From Candidatus Zixiibacteriota bacterium (GTDB lineage: Bacteria; Zixibacteria; MSB-5A5; JAABVY01): 64,000 bases of DNA. Below are positions 19,131-28,519 of the stretch, in pieces. A program made the position numbers and the translations under genes. The notes under the pieces are model-generated. The model made no database searches and was not told where the DNA came from. It saw only the letters and a program-made list of their open reading frames with translations. The stretch is taken from assembly GCA_011056555.1 (NCBI GenBank), contig DSEQ01000005.1:1-64000 (forward strand). Direction: 5' to 3'. Each line of letters begins with the position of its first letter. The stretch's first letter is position 1.

Positions 19131-21053
19131 ATGTGCGGATTTTGCGGAGTCTACTTCAAGGATAAAAGCAGAAAAACAGATCAGCAACTTCTAAGAAAAA
19201 TGGCCGACACCTTGCGCCACCGCGGCCCTGATGATTCCGGCGAATACGTAAATGGCAATCTTGGGTTTGGCTTCAGACGGCTGTCGATTATAGACCTTGT
19301 CGGCGGGCATCAGCCCATGTCGAACGATGACGGCTCTATCTGGATTGTATATAACGGCGAAATCTATAATCACCTCGAACTCCGCAAGACCCTCCAGGGC
19401 AAAGGTTACAAATACAGGACAAACTGCGACACCGAGGGCGTCATCCATGCTTACGAAGAGTACGGACGGGATTGCGTTCATCATCTGCGCGGCATGTTTG
19501 CCTTCATGATCTATGATCTGAATAGAAACAGGCTCTTTGCGGCCAGGGACAGGCTGGGCATAAAGCCGCTGTATTACTATGACTGCCGGGATCACCTGAG
19601 CTTCGGTTCGGAAATCAAAGCGCTTTTGGCCTTCGATGAAATCCCGCGTGAATTGAATCATGATTCCCTGGCTGAGCAGATGGCGCTCAAATACACTCTC
19701 GATGATCAAACGCTATTTAAAGGCATAAAAAAATTATTGCCCGGTCACACTCTCACTTTTGAAAATGGCGCGACAGAAATTCGGCAGTACTGGGATCTCG
19801 ATTACCAAAATGTCGATCCGGAAAAATCGGAGCAATGGTATGTCAGGCGCTTCACTGAACTTTTTGATGAGTGTGTGAGGATGCACCTGATGTCTGATGT
19901 CCCCCTCGGGATGTTCCTCTCGGGAGGGATAGACTCATCGGCGATTGCAGCACGAGTGAGCAGGATGCTTGAACAGCCAATCAGGACATTCTCGGCGGCA
20001 TTTAAGGAAAGGGCTTTTAATGAGCTGGAATACAGCCGTCTGAGCGCAGAGCAGTGCGGGGCCGAACGGCATGAGATTACAATCAGCCCGGAGCAGTTCT
20101 TTTCGGATCTTCCCCATATGATTTACCATGAGGATGAACCGATAGCACATCCCTCATCAGTGGCTTTGTACTTCGCGGCAAAGCTGGCACGGGATCACGT
20201 CAAGGTAGTATTGACAGGCGAAGGATCGGATGAATTGCTGGCTGGATATGAGCGCTATTATCAGACTCTGTATAATCTGAGGGCCGGAAAAATACTGGGG
20301 CTGCCGGTTCTGAATTCAGTCAGGAAGTATCTTTTCAGGCCCTTCCTCGATTTTCTGCCCGATAAATTTCCTTACAAGAATAAGGCGCTCAGGACGACAG
20401 TCTACCTGGACGATGATCTCGATACGATATTTCTCGACAACTATTCTACTTTCTCACGTCATGTGCAAAAGTCACTGTACAGCCGGGGGATGTTAGATGG
20501 CTTTGACTTCGAAAAGCTTTATCATAATTACCACAGTATTTGTGGTAATTGTAATTCGGGCCATCTTTTGAATAAGATGCTGTATGCAGATATAAAGACC
20601 TATCTTCTGGAACTTTTGATGAAGCAGGACCAGATGTCGATGGCGGCCTCGATTGAAAGCAGGGTCCCGTTTCTGGATCATAAGCTGGTGGAATTCGCAG
20701 CCGCGCTTCCGATCAGTATGAAGCTCAAGGGTTTTGACACCAAACGCATCCTGCGTATGGCCATGAAGGAAAGAGTTCCCGCTCCCATCCTGTCCCGGTC
20801 GAAAAAGGGTTTTCCGGTCCCGATCGAGAAATGGTTCCGGTATGACTATAAACATATTGTGACAGATATACTATTCGACCAGCGCACCAGGAAGCGGGGC
20901 ATCTTTAATCAGAAAACAGTTGAACAGATTGTCGGGAAACATCAAACCGGGGAAAAAAATTATTCCGACCAGATCTGGACATTAATCAATTTTGAACTCT
21001 GGCAGCGCATTTTCCTTGAGCGGGAAGATTACAGCGCGATCCGGCTGCTCTAA
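19131..21053 (+). CDS. asnB: Asparagine synthase (glutamine-hydrolysing) family amidotransferase
   Basis: The 640-residue protein starts MCGFCGVYF, with Cys2 as the class II glutamine amidotransferase nucleophile. The glutaminase half shows LRHRGPDDSGEY, RRLSIIDL and YNGEIYNH. The synthetase half has the PP-loop LSGGIDSSAIAA near 263, VVLTGEGSDELLAGYERY and QDQMSMAASIESRVPFLDHK. Members in exopolysaccharide loci often have no role in asparagine supply and are thought to amidate sugar acids or peptides. Here it lies two bases after the lyase-like gene and before the glycosyltransferase and uronate-forming dehydrogenase. The start is fixed by the required N-terminal Cys. Confidence 0.9.
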   Translation: MCGFCGVYFKDKSRKTDQQLLRKMADTLRHRGPDDSGEYVNGNLGFGFRRLSIIDLVGGHQPMSNDDGSIWIVYNGEIYNHLELRKTLQGKGYKYRTNCDTEGVIHAYEEYGRDCVHHLRGMFAFMIYDLNRNRLFAARDRLGIKPLYYYDCRDHLSFGSEIKALLAFDEIPRELNHDSLAEQMALKYTLDDQTLFKGIKKLLPGHTLTFENGATEIRQYWDLDYQNVDPEKSEQWYVRRFTELFDECVRMHLMSDVPLGMFLSGGIDSSAIAARVSRMLEQPIRTFSAAFKERAFNELEYSRLSAEQCGAERHEITISPEQFFSDLPHMIYHEDEPIAHPSSVALYFAAKLARDHVKVVLTGEGSDELLAGYERYYQTLYNLRAGKILGLPVLNSVRKYLFRPFLDFLPDKFPYKNKALRTTVYLDDDLDTIFLDNYSTFSRHVQKSLYSRGMLDGFDFEKLYHNYHSICGNCNSGHLLNKMLYADIKTYLLELLMKQDQMSMAASIESRVPFLDHKLVEFAAALPISMKLKGFDTKRILRMAMKERVPAPILSRSKKGFPVPIEKWFRYDYKHIVTDILFDQRTRKRGIFNQKTVEQIVGKHQTGEKNYSDQIWTLINFELWQRIFLEREDYSAIRLL

Positions 21054-21097
21054 GTTTTAGATTGCAGCCGGGAAGCCGTTTCATATCTTATCTTATT

Positions 21098-22348
21098 ATG
21101 AAAATTCTCTGGATAAAATCCGATTTTCTTTATCCTGCCGATACCGGCGGGAAAATCCGCAGCTATAATATTTTGAAAAAGCTCTGTGGGATGCACGAGG
21201 TGAATTACCTTTGTCTGGCCGAGGAAGAGCCTTCCAAAGAGGGCTTGGAGCACCTGAAAGGTCTCTGTAATCAGGTTGAATATATCCGCTTCAGCCCGGG
21301 CAGGAAATTCTCTCCGCGATTCTATATTTCATTGCTCGCGAATTTACTATCGCCGCACCCATACGTGATCAATAAATACAGGAATAAAAGAGTGGGACAG
21401 AAGATCGAAGAATATATTCATAAGAAAGGTATAGACCTTATTCTCTGCGATTTTCTTGAGATGGCCTCCAACTGCATCGATATCCATGATTTTCCTAAAG
21501 TGCTTTTCCAGCATAATGTGGAGACCGAAATCTGGCGCAGACATCATCAGGTCAGCAGAAATCCTCTGAAGAAGGTTTATCTCAAAATCGAGTATGAGAA
21601 GTTTTTCAGGTACGAGAAAAAGGCCTGCTCCAGTTTTGATGATGTCCTGGTTGTATCAGAATCTGACGGCAGGCTGTTGGAGGACAGGTATGACGTCGGA
21701 CACACGACGCTTATTCCGACCGGGGTCGATGTTGATTACTTCAGGCCCGATCTGGAAAAAATGAAACCCGAAAATATAGTCTTCGTCGGCTCCATGGACT
21801 GGCTCCCGAATCAGGACGCCGCGGAATTTTTCGTTAAGGCTGTTTATCCTGAGATTAAATCCAGGCGTCCCGATGCCCGGTTTTACATCGCCGGTCGACG
21901 GCCCCCGGAGCACATCCGAATGCTGGCCCAACGGGATAATTCCATCACTGTAACCGGCACAGTGGACGATATCAGGCCTTACGTCGATGCGGCCGGTGTT
22001 TATGTCGTGCCGATCCGGATAGGCGGCGGGACACGGATAAAAATCTACGAGGCCATGGCCCAGAAAAAAGCGATCGTATCCACCAGCGTCGGGGCAGAGG
22101 GATTGCCATTGACAGACGGCCAACATATTATTATAAAAGATAAACCGGATGATTTCGCGAAGGCGGTCCTGGAGTTAATGGAAAACCGGGATTTAGCTTC
22201 AAGACTGGGCGAGAACGGCCGTAAGCTGGTAGCGGAAAACTATAGCTGGGAGAAGGTAGCCGGGAGGTTTTCCAATGCTCTGGAGGATGTTTTAAACGGG
22301 ACCCGCGGCAGGAGAGCTGTCGTCGATAATCTGGGAGAATCGCATTAA
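21098..22348 (+). CDS. Glycosyltransferase family 4 protein (exopolysaccharide type)
   Basis: The 416-residue GT-B protein opens MKILWIKSDFLYPADTGGKI, the start typical of glycosyltransferases in PEP-CTERM/exosortase-type exopolysaccharide loci. The donor domain has LIPTGVDVDYFRP, IVFVGSMDWLPNQDAAEFF, FYIAGRRPPEHI, VTGTVDDIRPYV and VPIRIGGGTRIKIYEAMAQK. The frame is open from a TTG at 21062, but the ATG at 21098 matches family starts. Its TAA overlaps the next ATG by one base (TAATG), a sign of translational coupling with the dehydrogenase gene. Confidence 0.85.
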   Translation: MKILWIKSDFLYPADTGGKIRSYNILKKLCGMHEVNYLCLAEEEPSKEGLEHLKGLCNQVEYIRFSPGRKFSPRFYISLLANLLSPHPYVINKYRNKRVGQKIEEYIHKKGIDLILCDFLEMASNCIDIHDFPKVLFQHNVETEIWRRHHQVSRNPLKKVYLKIEYEKFFRYEKKACSSFDDVLVVSESDGRLLEDRYDVGHTTLIPTGVDVDYFRPDLEKMKPENIVFVGSMDWLPNQDAAEFFVKAVYPEIKSRRPDARFYIAGRRPPEHIRMLAQRDNSITVTGTVDDIRPYVDAAGVYVVPIRIGGGTRIKIYEAMAQKKAIVSTSVGAEGLPLTDGQHIIIKDKPDDFAKAVLELMENRDLASRLGENGRKLVAENYSWEKVAGRFSNALEDVLNGTRGRRAVVDNLGESH

Positions 22349-23661
22349 TGAAGATATCTGTATTCGGGATGGGTTATGTAGGCTGTGTCACTGCGGCCTG
22401 TTTCGCGGATCAAGGTCATGATCTGATCGGGGTGGATATAAATGAATCCAAGATTGAATTCATCAATTCCGGAAAATCCCCCGTCATCGAAGATGGTATG
22501 GACGAGCTTATAGCCCGGGTGGTCGAGAACGGCAAAATGGTGGCCACAATGGACACCAAGAAAGCCATAAATGAAAGCGAAGTAACATTGATTACGGTCG
22601 GCACACCCTCGAAAGAAAACGGCGATCTCGATCTCACTTATGTCGAAAGGGTGGCAGCCAAGATCGGATCGCTCCTGGCCAACAAAGATGGATTCCATAT
22701 AATTGCGCTCAGATCGACGGTTCTTCCGGGTACGACAGAAGATTTCCTGATTCCCATTCTGGAACAGAGTTCAGGCAAGAAGGTCTATGTGGATTTTGAT
22801 GTTTACTACAATCCGGAGTTCTTACGGGAAGGCAGTTCGATTGAAGATTTTTATAACCCGCCATTTACGGTCATGGGCACTCATGATCCCTCAGCCTCGT
22901 CGAGACTGGATGAGCTCTACGCCTTTATCGACGCGCCTTTTTTTAAGAGCTCGATCAAAGCCGCTGAAATGCTCAAATATGTAAATAATTGCTTTCACGG
23001 CCTGAAGGTGGCTTTTGCCAATGAAGTGGGGATGATCTGCAAGCGCCTTGGAGTGGATTCACATGAGGTGATGGATCTGTTCTGCATGGATGACAGATTG
23101 AATCTTTCAAGCTATTACCTCAAGCCCGGATTTGCTTTTGGCGGGGCCTGTCTGCCGAAGGATATCAGGGCCCTGAATTATAAGTCCAAGATGCTGGATT
23201 GCGACTCCAAAATTATCAACACCATTCTGCCCTCCAATCAGAATCAGATTGAGGAGACCCTGCGCTTGATCTATGCCACAAAAAAGAAGAGGGTCGGGTT
23301 GCTCGGGCTTGCATTCAAAGCCGGCACCGATGATATGCGCGAATCACCCCTGGTAACGTTGGCTGAGACCCTGCTCGGAAAAGGTTTTGAACTGAAAATC
23401 TATGATAAAAATGTCTCTCTGGCGAGGCTGACAGGGGCGAATAAAGCCTATATCGAGAAAGAAATTCCCCATATCGGTAATCTTCTGGCCACAACAGTGG
23501 ACGAGGTCTTTAATTTTTCCGATGTAATTGTATTGGGTTCCAAAGATCCGGATATAGAGTATATTGCCACAATGGATTCGGACAAGATTATTATTGATCT
23601 GGTGCGAATTGTGGATGATCTTTCCGAAACCGGCGGCAATTACGAAGGACTGTGCTGGTAA
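22348..23661 (+). CDS. algD: GDP-mannose 6-dehydrogenase (nucleotide-sugar dehydrogenase)
   Basis: The 437-residue enzyme has an N-terminal Rossmann site (VFGMGYVGCVTAACFADQG), VGTPSKENGDLDLTYVE, the catalytic cysteine in FGGACLPKD near residue 268 and the C-terminal LLGLAFKAGTDDMRESP. From memory of the family, NGDLDL and the GANKAYIEKEIPHI segment match AlgD more closely than UDP-glucose dehydrogenase. The reaction is NAD-dependent four-electron oxidation of GDP-mannose to GDP-mannuronate. UDP-glucose specificity remains possible. It gives the locus a uronic acid precursor, consistent with the lyase-like gene upstream. Confidence 0.8.
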   Translation: MKISVFGMGYVGCVTAACFADQGHDLIGVDINESKIEFINSGKSPVIEDGMDELIARVVENGKMVATMDTKKAINESEVTLITVGTPSKENGDLDLTYVERVAAKIGSLLANKDGFHIIALRSTVLPGTTEDFLIPILEQSSGKKVYVDFDVYYNPEFLREGSSIEDFYNPPFTVMGTHDPSASSRLDELYAFIDAPFFKSSIKAAEMLKYVNNCFHGLKVAFANEVGMICKRLGVDSHEVMDLFCMDDRLNLSSYYLKPGFAFGGACLPKDIRALNYKSKMLDCDSKIINTILPSNQNQIEETLRLIYATKKKRVGLLGLAFKAGTDDMRESPLVTLAETLLGKGFELKIYDKNVSLARLTGANKAYIEKEIPHIGNLLATTVDEVFNFSDVIVLGSKDPDIEYIATMDSDKIIIDLVRIVDDLSETGGNYEGLCW

Positions 23662-23788
23662 GAGGGATAGATGGAAATGCCCCGGCAGTTTCAGACATTA
23701 ATGCCGTGCAGAACACAAAGAACCTGAATAGACATCCAGATCGTTCCTGTCGAGATATTGTCAATCAGTGATCTGGCGGGAGGAATAG

Positions 23789-25861
23789 ATGACGACCGGA
23801 GCTGTATCCCTCAGAGTGATAATCATCGGCGTTTTATTTCATCTTCAGCCGTTAGCAAAAGGTGAAATTCCCACCGATTCAAGAAAAGACGCCCTTGTTA
23901 GCGCCGGGATAGACGGAACCTGTCGAATAGATAGCATCAACATCAAACGATATGATATCTTTCCCGGATATTCGGAATGCGGCCGGCTGCTGGATTCGGT
24001 CAAAAAGTACAATCCAAATTCGATAGTAATGCTTTATAACTCAGGCACGGATAATTATACAACACCCGGAATTACGGAGGGCAATTACTACGGGGCTGTT
24101 GAGCACAACTGGCTCACAGCCAGATGTGTCGAGATGGGGTATTCGCCTGAAATTTTATACCTGCATTTCTATGGAGATACGAAGGTTTCCGGCTGGACCA
24201 TCCCCGGAACATACTCAGTCGATATGGCCGACAGCGACAGTGTGAGTCGCGCTCCGGACTATCTTTCATACTATCAGGGTAAAGGGATCGGGCGGATTCT
24301 GGTCAATTATGCCCACCCGATTACTCGCCAGCTGCAGATCGAATATGCCTGCATGCTTTTTGACAGCCTGGAGAATTCGATGTGGAAAGATTTGAACGGG
24401 CGCCAGTCTCACTTTGATGGAATCTATCTGGATAACTGGATGCATAATTGGGGAAGGCACGGTTACGGCGCTATGGGGCTTATCAGTTCCGGCGGACGCG
24501 TGGCCGAGACTCCCGGCGCGAATCTGGTTTACGGTACTGCAGATTTTGCAGAGTGGTACTGGGAGCAGATGAAGCTGTTTGCCGCCGCTCTCAGGGATAC
24601 CCTGGCGGGGGGTGGGAGCTGGACGCAGGATAAAACGAAGAAGTATCTCTCACTCAATGTCGGCCAGAGCTGGCACGATGATTATGCCAATCCAGACATT
24701 GCCGGGGGCGATTTCCTTGTGATGGAATATCTGTACAACCCTGTACATAATCCAAACGCCAGCATCTATGGGTTTGAAGGAATGGCCTCCAGGGATTCCG
24801 CCTGTGCATTGAACGGCGTCTCAATAGTGTACTGCTCTCGTCAGGAAATCGGCGAAAACGGCGAATTTACATGGGGCGATGCTGTTTATAACAATATGGT
24901 TTCCTTTTATGGAATCACTTCAGGTGAATCCTATTTATTCCAGAGGGCCGGGCTGGGAGCGCCATATACCGCCCAGTATAACGAGCATTTCGACAGTTTG
25001 GCCTGGCGCGGATGTATGGATTATGATCTCGGCAATGCGCTCGAACATTATGAAGTGTATCAGACAGGCACCGATCCCCGGGGGCAGTATTATAAGGTCT
25101 TTTCCCGCAATTTCGAAAAGGGCCTCGTTATGATGAGGCCGCTTAATGATTGGGATGAGGTTTTCGATGCGGCCACAAAAATCTCCGTCAATCTTCCCGG
25201 GGCATACAGAAAATTAAACATTGACGGCAGCCTGGGTCCGGCCGAGACCAGCATACAACTCCAGAATGGGGCCGGAGCTGTATTAATTCCAATTGACATG
25301 GGAGATTGGATTCCGCCGCCCATCCCGCTTTATCCGGCAGAGGGCGATGTTGTGCCCAATATACGGCCGGAGTTCGGAATCCAGATTTCTCAGTCCGGAG
25401 AGGAACTCGATTTTTATTTCCAGGTTGCTGATAATAGCGAATTTTTGGCTCCTGTCTCATCAGGTCCTATCTCCGGGCGAGCAGATCTTGTAGAGTGGAT
25501 TCCGGCTGAAACCCTGAAATCCGGCAAGCATTATTTCTGGCGCGCCCGGGCGGCAAATTCCGCCTGGTGCGATCCGGTCGGATTCAGTATCAGCGCAGAG
25601 ATACATGTTTCGCCCAATCCCTATAGACCGCTTCAACATGAAGCAGGCGTGGTCTTCAGAAACATTCCCGACGGCGCCGATATTAAGATCCTGACCATAA
25701 ATGGCGATGTAATAAGGGAGTTTACAGATTTGCCCGGGCCGGAATTGAGATGGGATGTGACCAGCGACCGGGGACGGAAGCTCGCATCCGGTGTATATCT
25801 TTATTACGTGATTACCGACGGTACGACAGTTTCCGGTAAACTTGCGATTATAAAAGAATAG
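23789..25861 (+). CDS. Secreted glycosidase-like protein with FlgD-type C-terminal domain
   Basis: The 690-residue protein has a short hydrophobic N-terminus (to about residue 24) and a TIM-barrel-like body resembling hypothetical glycosyl hydrolase families (GHL15 type): NSIVMLYNSGTDNYT, ILYLHFYGD, FDGIYLDNWMHNW and LSLNVGQSWHDDY. A fibronectin-like linker follows near 510-600. The last 85 residues (SPNPYRP, IKILTINGDVIREF, ASGVYLYYV) form a FlgD/T9SS-CTD-like beta domain that could serve as an export or surface-sorting signal. A GGGAGGAA precedes the ATG. It closes the exopolysaccharide locus and may trim or bind the polymer outside the cell; this is inference. Confidence 0.65.
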   Translation: MTTGAVSLRVIIIGVLFHLQPLAKGEIPTDSRKDALVSAGIDGTCRIDSINIKRYDIFPGYSECGRLLDSVKKYNPNSIVMLYNSGTDNYTTPGITEGNYYGAVEHNWLTARCVEMGYSPEILYLHFYGDTKVSGWTIPGTYSVDMADSDSVSRAPDYLSYYQGKGIGRILVNYAHPITRQLQIEYACMLFDSLENSMWKDLNGRQSHFDGIYLDNWMHNWGRHGYGAMGLISSGGRVAETPGANLVYGTADFAEWYWEQMKLFAAALRDTLAGGGSWTQDKTKKYLSLNVGQSWHDDYANPDIAGGDFLVMEYLYNPVHNPNASIYGFEGMASRDSACALNGVSIVYCSRQEIGENGEFTWGDAVYNNMVSFYGITSGESYLFQRAGLGAPYTAQYNEHFDSLAWRGCMDYDLGNALEHYEVYQTGTDPRGQYYKVFSRNFEKGLVMMRPLNDWDEVFDAATKISVNLPGAYRKLNIDGSLGPAETSIQLQNGAGAVLIPIDMGDWIPPPIPLYPAEGDVVPNIRPEFGIQISQSGEELDFYFQVADNSEFLAPVSSGPISGRADLVEWIPAETLKSGKHYFWRARAANSAWCDPVGFSISAEIHVSPNPYRPLQHEAGVVFRNIPDGADIKILTINGDVIREFTDLPGPELRWDVTSDRGRKLASGVYLYYVITDGTTVSGKLAIIKE

Positions 25862-25889
25862 AGGCAGTTCGTGGGTATTCCGTGTATGA

Positions 25890-25914
25890 AAAGGCCAGCG
25901 GATGGCCTTTTTTT
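25890..25914. terminator. Bidirectional rho-independent terminator
   Basis: An 8-bp stem (AAAGGCCA with TGGCCTTT) and five-base loop are followed by seven T on the plus strand. It separates the exopolysaccharide locus from the convergent GNAT gene and could stop transcription from either side. Confidence 0.8.
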
Positions 25915-26491
25915 ATTTCCAGTCGGCCTTTATGTGTTTGTATTCTTCCTTTAAAATGGCATACCAGATGAGGTCCATCCACGTCCCCCCGCGCCAGATT
26001 GACTTGCGCATAATCCCCTCCTTTTTGAATCCGGTTTTTTCCAGCACCCTGGCGGAGGCGATATTAGGGTGCATTACCCGGGCATAAATCCGATTCAATT
26101 TCAGCTGTTCAAATCCGAATTTTAAAACTAATTGCAGCGCCTCCCTGGCGATACCCTGACTCCAGTATTTCCTGCCCAGCCAGTATCCTGTCTCCGCAAA
26201 TAGATGCTGGAAATTCACATGTTCCAGGCTGATCATGCCGATTATCTCTTTCTCCTCTTTGTACTCGATGCCAAAATTAAAGGCCTTTTTGGCCCGCAGG
26301 GCAGTGTGAGTGACGGCGATAAACCGGTAGGCATCATCGAGCCGGTAAGGATTCGGCAGGAATGTATAGCGTGAAATCTCCTCATCACCGGCATGTTTAT
26401 AAATCGATTCGGCATCGGACTTATGCACCCGGCGGAGATTGATTTTTCGTCCTTTTAATGTCGGAAGCATTACTGGCATAATGGCCCTCAT
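25913..26491 (-). CDS. GNAT-family N-acetyltransferase (RimJ/RimL type)
   Basis: The 192-residue protein has the acetyltransferase layout: RKINLRRVHKSDAESIYKH start, NFGIEYKEEKEIIGMISLEH strands, the acetyl-CoA loop region YWLGRKYWSQGIAREALQL and NIASARVLEKTGFKKEG near the end. RimJ/L-type enzymes acetylate N-terminal residues of ribosomal or other proteins, or small amines; the substrate is unknown. ATG codons at 26491, 26479 and 26470 are possible. The one at 26479 has a GAGGG five bases upstream and may be the real start. Confidence 0.85.
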   Translation of the reverse strand: MRAIMPVMLPTLKGRKINLRRVHKSDAESIYKHAGDEEISRYTFLPNPYRLDDAYRFIAVTHTALRAKKAFNFGIEYKEEKEIIGMISLEHVNFQHLFAETGYWLGRKYWSQGIAREALQLVLKFGFEQLKLNRIYARVMHPNIASARVLEKTGFKKEGIMRKSIWRGGTWMDLIWYAILKEEYKHIKADWK

Positions 26492-26609
26492 CTGATACTC
26501 TAATCAATATTGCCCGGCCGGTTCTTCTATGTCAAGCGCTTAGATCCGGGAAGATCCGCTCGACCGATAGAAAGCGGGCAATTACACCTCCAGTATATGC
26601 CGAAAATAT

Positions 26610-27548
26610 CTACTTGCGCCCCAAAACTTTCATGGCTGCCTTAATTATGTCCACGGCTTTCAGATGATATGTCTGCATCAATTCCTCGGGTTGGCCGGAG
26701 CGCCCAAAGGAGTCCTGGATGCCCACAAATTCCATTGGAACAGGGCTGTTTTTAACAATAACCTCAGCCACGGCCGAGCCAAAGCCGCCATAGACCTGGT
26801 GCTCCTCTGCCGTGACAATGGCGCCGCATTCGGAGGCGGCTTTGATGATTATATCTTCGTCGATGGGCTTGACCGTGTGAATGTTTATGATACGGGCATC
26901 GATTCCATCGCGCTGTAACTCATCAGCGGCCGCCAGGGCCTCATAGAGCATGACTCCGCAGGCCAGAATGGCGACATCTCCGCCGTCACGGTACAAAGCC
27001 CCTTTTCCGAATTCAAAAGGTGTTTTTTCGCCGGTTACAACGGGGACATTTTCACGGCCGAAACGGATATAAACGGGTCCTTTGATATCTATCGAGGCCA
27101 ATGTCGCCTTGCGGGTTTCATAGTAATCACAAGGCACTATGACTTTCATGTTGGGAAGGGAACGCAGGATCGAGATCTCCTCCAGGGCCTGATGGGTGGC
27201 TCCATCCGGGCCAACCGAGATGCCGCCATGTGCCCCGCCAATTTTGACATTCAGATTGGAGTAGCAGATAGTGACCCTGAGCATATCCAGGCAGCGGCAG
27301 GTTGCAAAGGCGCCGTATGTGGTGAAGAAAGGAATCTTGCCCACGAGCGATAGTCCCGCGGCGACATTGGCCATGTTCTGTTCAGCAATTCCGACCTCGA
27401 TGAATCGTTGCGGGAATTCTTCCGCAAAGAAATTGACATTGGTGGAATCGCGCAGGTCTCCCACCAGCACCACAACCTTTTCACTTTTGCGGCCGGCATC
27501 CACCAGCCCATGCCCGAATCCCACCCGCGTTTTTTTCAGCTCAACCAT
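26610..27548 (-). CDS. Transketolase, C-terminal subunit
   Basis: The 312-residue protein carries the pyrimidine-binding domain and C-terminal domain of a split transketolase or DXPS-like enzyme. The thiamine-activating Glu lies in IEVGIAEQNMANVAAG. Other markers are FFTTYGAFATCRCLDML, GGISVGPDGATHQALEE and the C-terminal TAEEHQVYGGFGSAVAEV. With the N-terminal subunit next to it, it should form a thiamine diphosphate-dependent enzyme moving two-carbon units between sugar phosphates in the non-oxidative pentose phosphate pathway. Its ATG overlaps the end of the upstream subunit gene by eight bases. Confidence 0.9.
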   Translation of the reverse strand: MVELKKTRVGFGHGLVDAGRKSEKVVVLVGDLRDSTNVNFFAEEFPQRFIEVGIAEQNMANVAAGLSLVGKIPFFTTYGAFATCRCLDMLRVTICYSNLNVKIGGAHGGISVGPDGATHQALEEISILRSLPNMKVIVPCDYYETRKATLASIDIKGPVYIRFGRENVPVVTGEKTPFEFGKGALYRDGGDVAILACGVMLYEALAAADELQRDGIDARIINIHTVKPIDEDIIIKAASECGAIVTAEEHQVYGGFGSAVAEVIVKNSPVPMEFVGIQDSFGRSGQPEELMQTYHLKAVDIIKAAMKVLGRK

Positions 27549-28404
27549 TGCGAAGCCTCTCAGACCATTCCCGGAACGTCGTGCCCAGCTCAGCCAGCGC
27601 TTTTTCTCCCTGGTCCGGTGCGGGAGGCTTGCCGTGCCACTCCGCCAGGCCCTCCATGAATGAAACTCCCTTACCCATTACGGTATGACCGATTATCACT
27701 GACGGCTTGCCGGTGAATTCAGAGCAGGCCTTCAATGCCCCCAGGATTTCTCCCATATTGTGTCCGTCGATCTCATAGACATTCCATCCGAATGACCAGT
27801 ATTTTTCGGCCAGCGGGGCGATATTCATAACTTTCTCTGTCTCGCCGTCAATCTGGCGGTGGTTGTAATCAATCAGGGCACAGAGATTGTCGAGCCTGTA
27901 ATGGGCGGCGAACATGACCGCCTCCCAGATCGAGCCCTCCTGCTGCTCACCGTCGCCCATGAAGCAGAAGACGCTGCGTTCACTGCCGTCCATTTTGATC
28001 CCATAGGCCGCCCCACAGGCGATCGACAGGCCCTGCCCCAAAGAGCCGGCGGAAACCTCGATCCCGGGGGTATGCAGGCAGTTTGGATGCCCCTCCAGAT
28101 GGCTATTGAGCTTTCTGAATGTGAGCAGATCCCTGAGCGGAAAATAACCGGCTTCAGCCAGCACAGAATAAATCAGGGGGCTGACATGCCCGATAGAGAA
28201 GAAATTCAGATCGCGCACGGGATCATCCGGATTACCCGGATTGTGATTGAGAATGTTAAAATACAGGGCCGCCGCCATATCCGCGCAGGACAGCGGCCCG
28301 CCGGAATGGCCGCTCTGGGATTCGACCAAAAGGGTAATAATGTCGCGCCTGATATCCAGCGCCTTCTGATTCAACTGCTCAATATCAAAATTGAAAGGAT
28401 TCAA
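27541..28404 (-). CDS. Transketolase, N-terminal subunit
   Basis: The 287-residue thiamine diphosphate-binding half shows LVESQSGHSGGPLSCADM, NFFSIGHVSPLIYSVLAEAG, SAGSLGQGLSIACGAAYG and the pyrophosphate/magnesium motif GDGEQQEGSIWEA ending near CALIDYN. Split transketolases of this kind are common in anaerobes and archaea. The frame is open from a TTG at 28443, but the TTG at 28404, with AGGG six bases upstream, gives the normal family N-terminus. No ATG is available. The two subunits are translationally coupled. Confidence 0.88.
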   Translation of the reverse strand: MNPFNFDIEQLNQKALDIRRDIITLLVESQSGHSGGPLSCADMAAALYFNILNHNPGNPDDPVRDLNFFSIGHVSPLIYSVLAEAGYFPLRDLLTFRKLNSHLEGHPNCLHTPGIEVSAGSLGQGLSIACGAAYGIKMDGSERSVFCFMGDGEQQEGSIWEAVMFAAHYRLDNLCALIDYNHRQIDGETEKVMNIAPLAEKYWSFGWNVYEIDGHNMGEILGALKACSEFTGKPSVIIGHTVMGKGVSFMEGLAEWHGKPPAPDQGEKALAELGTTFREWSERLRNG

Positions 28405-28519
28405 TTGACACCCTGATAATAATAACAAGTGAATAAGTGCCAAAAATAGGGGAGAAGAGGAGCATTGTCAATTTTTTTATCTGCGGTGTTTCAGGCAGAC
28501 GGGCGAACTCGACCCTCTG

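Noticed and set aside
26610-28404. The split transketolase as something unusual.
   Set aside because: Two-subunit transketolases with overlapping genes are well known in anaerobic bacteria and archaea.
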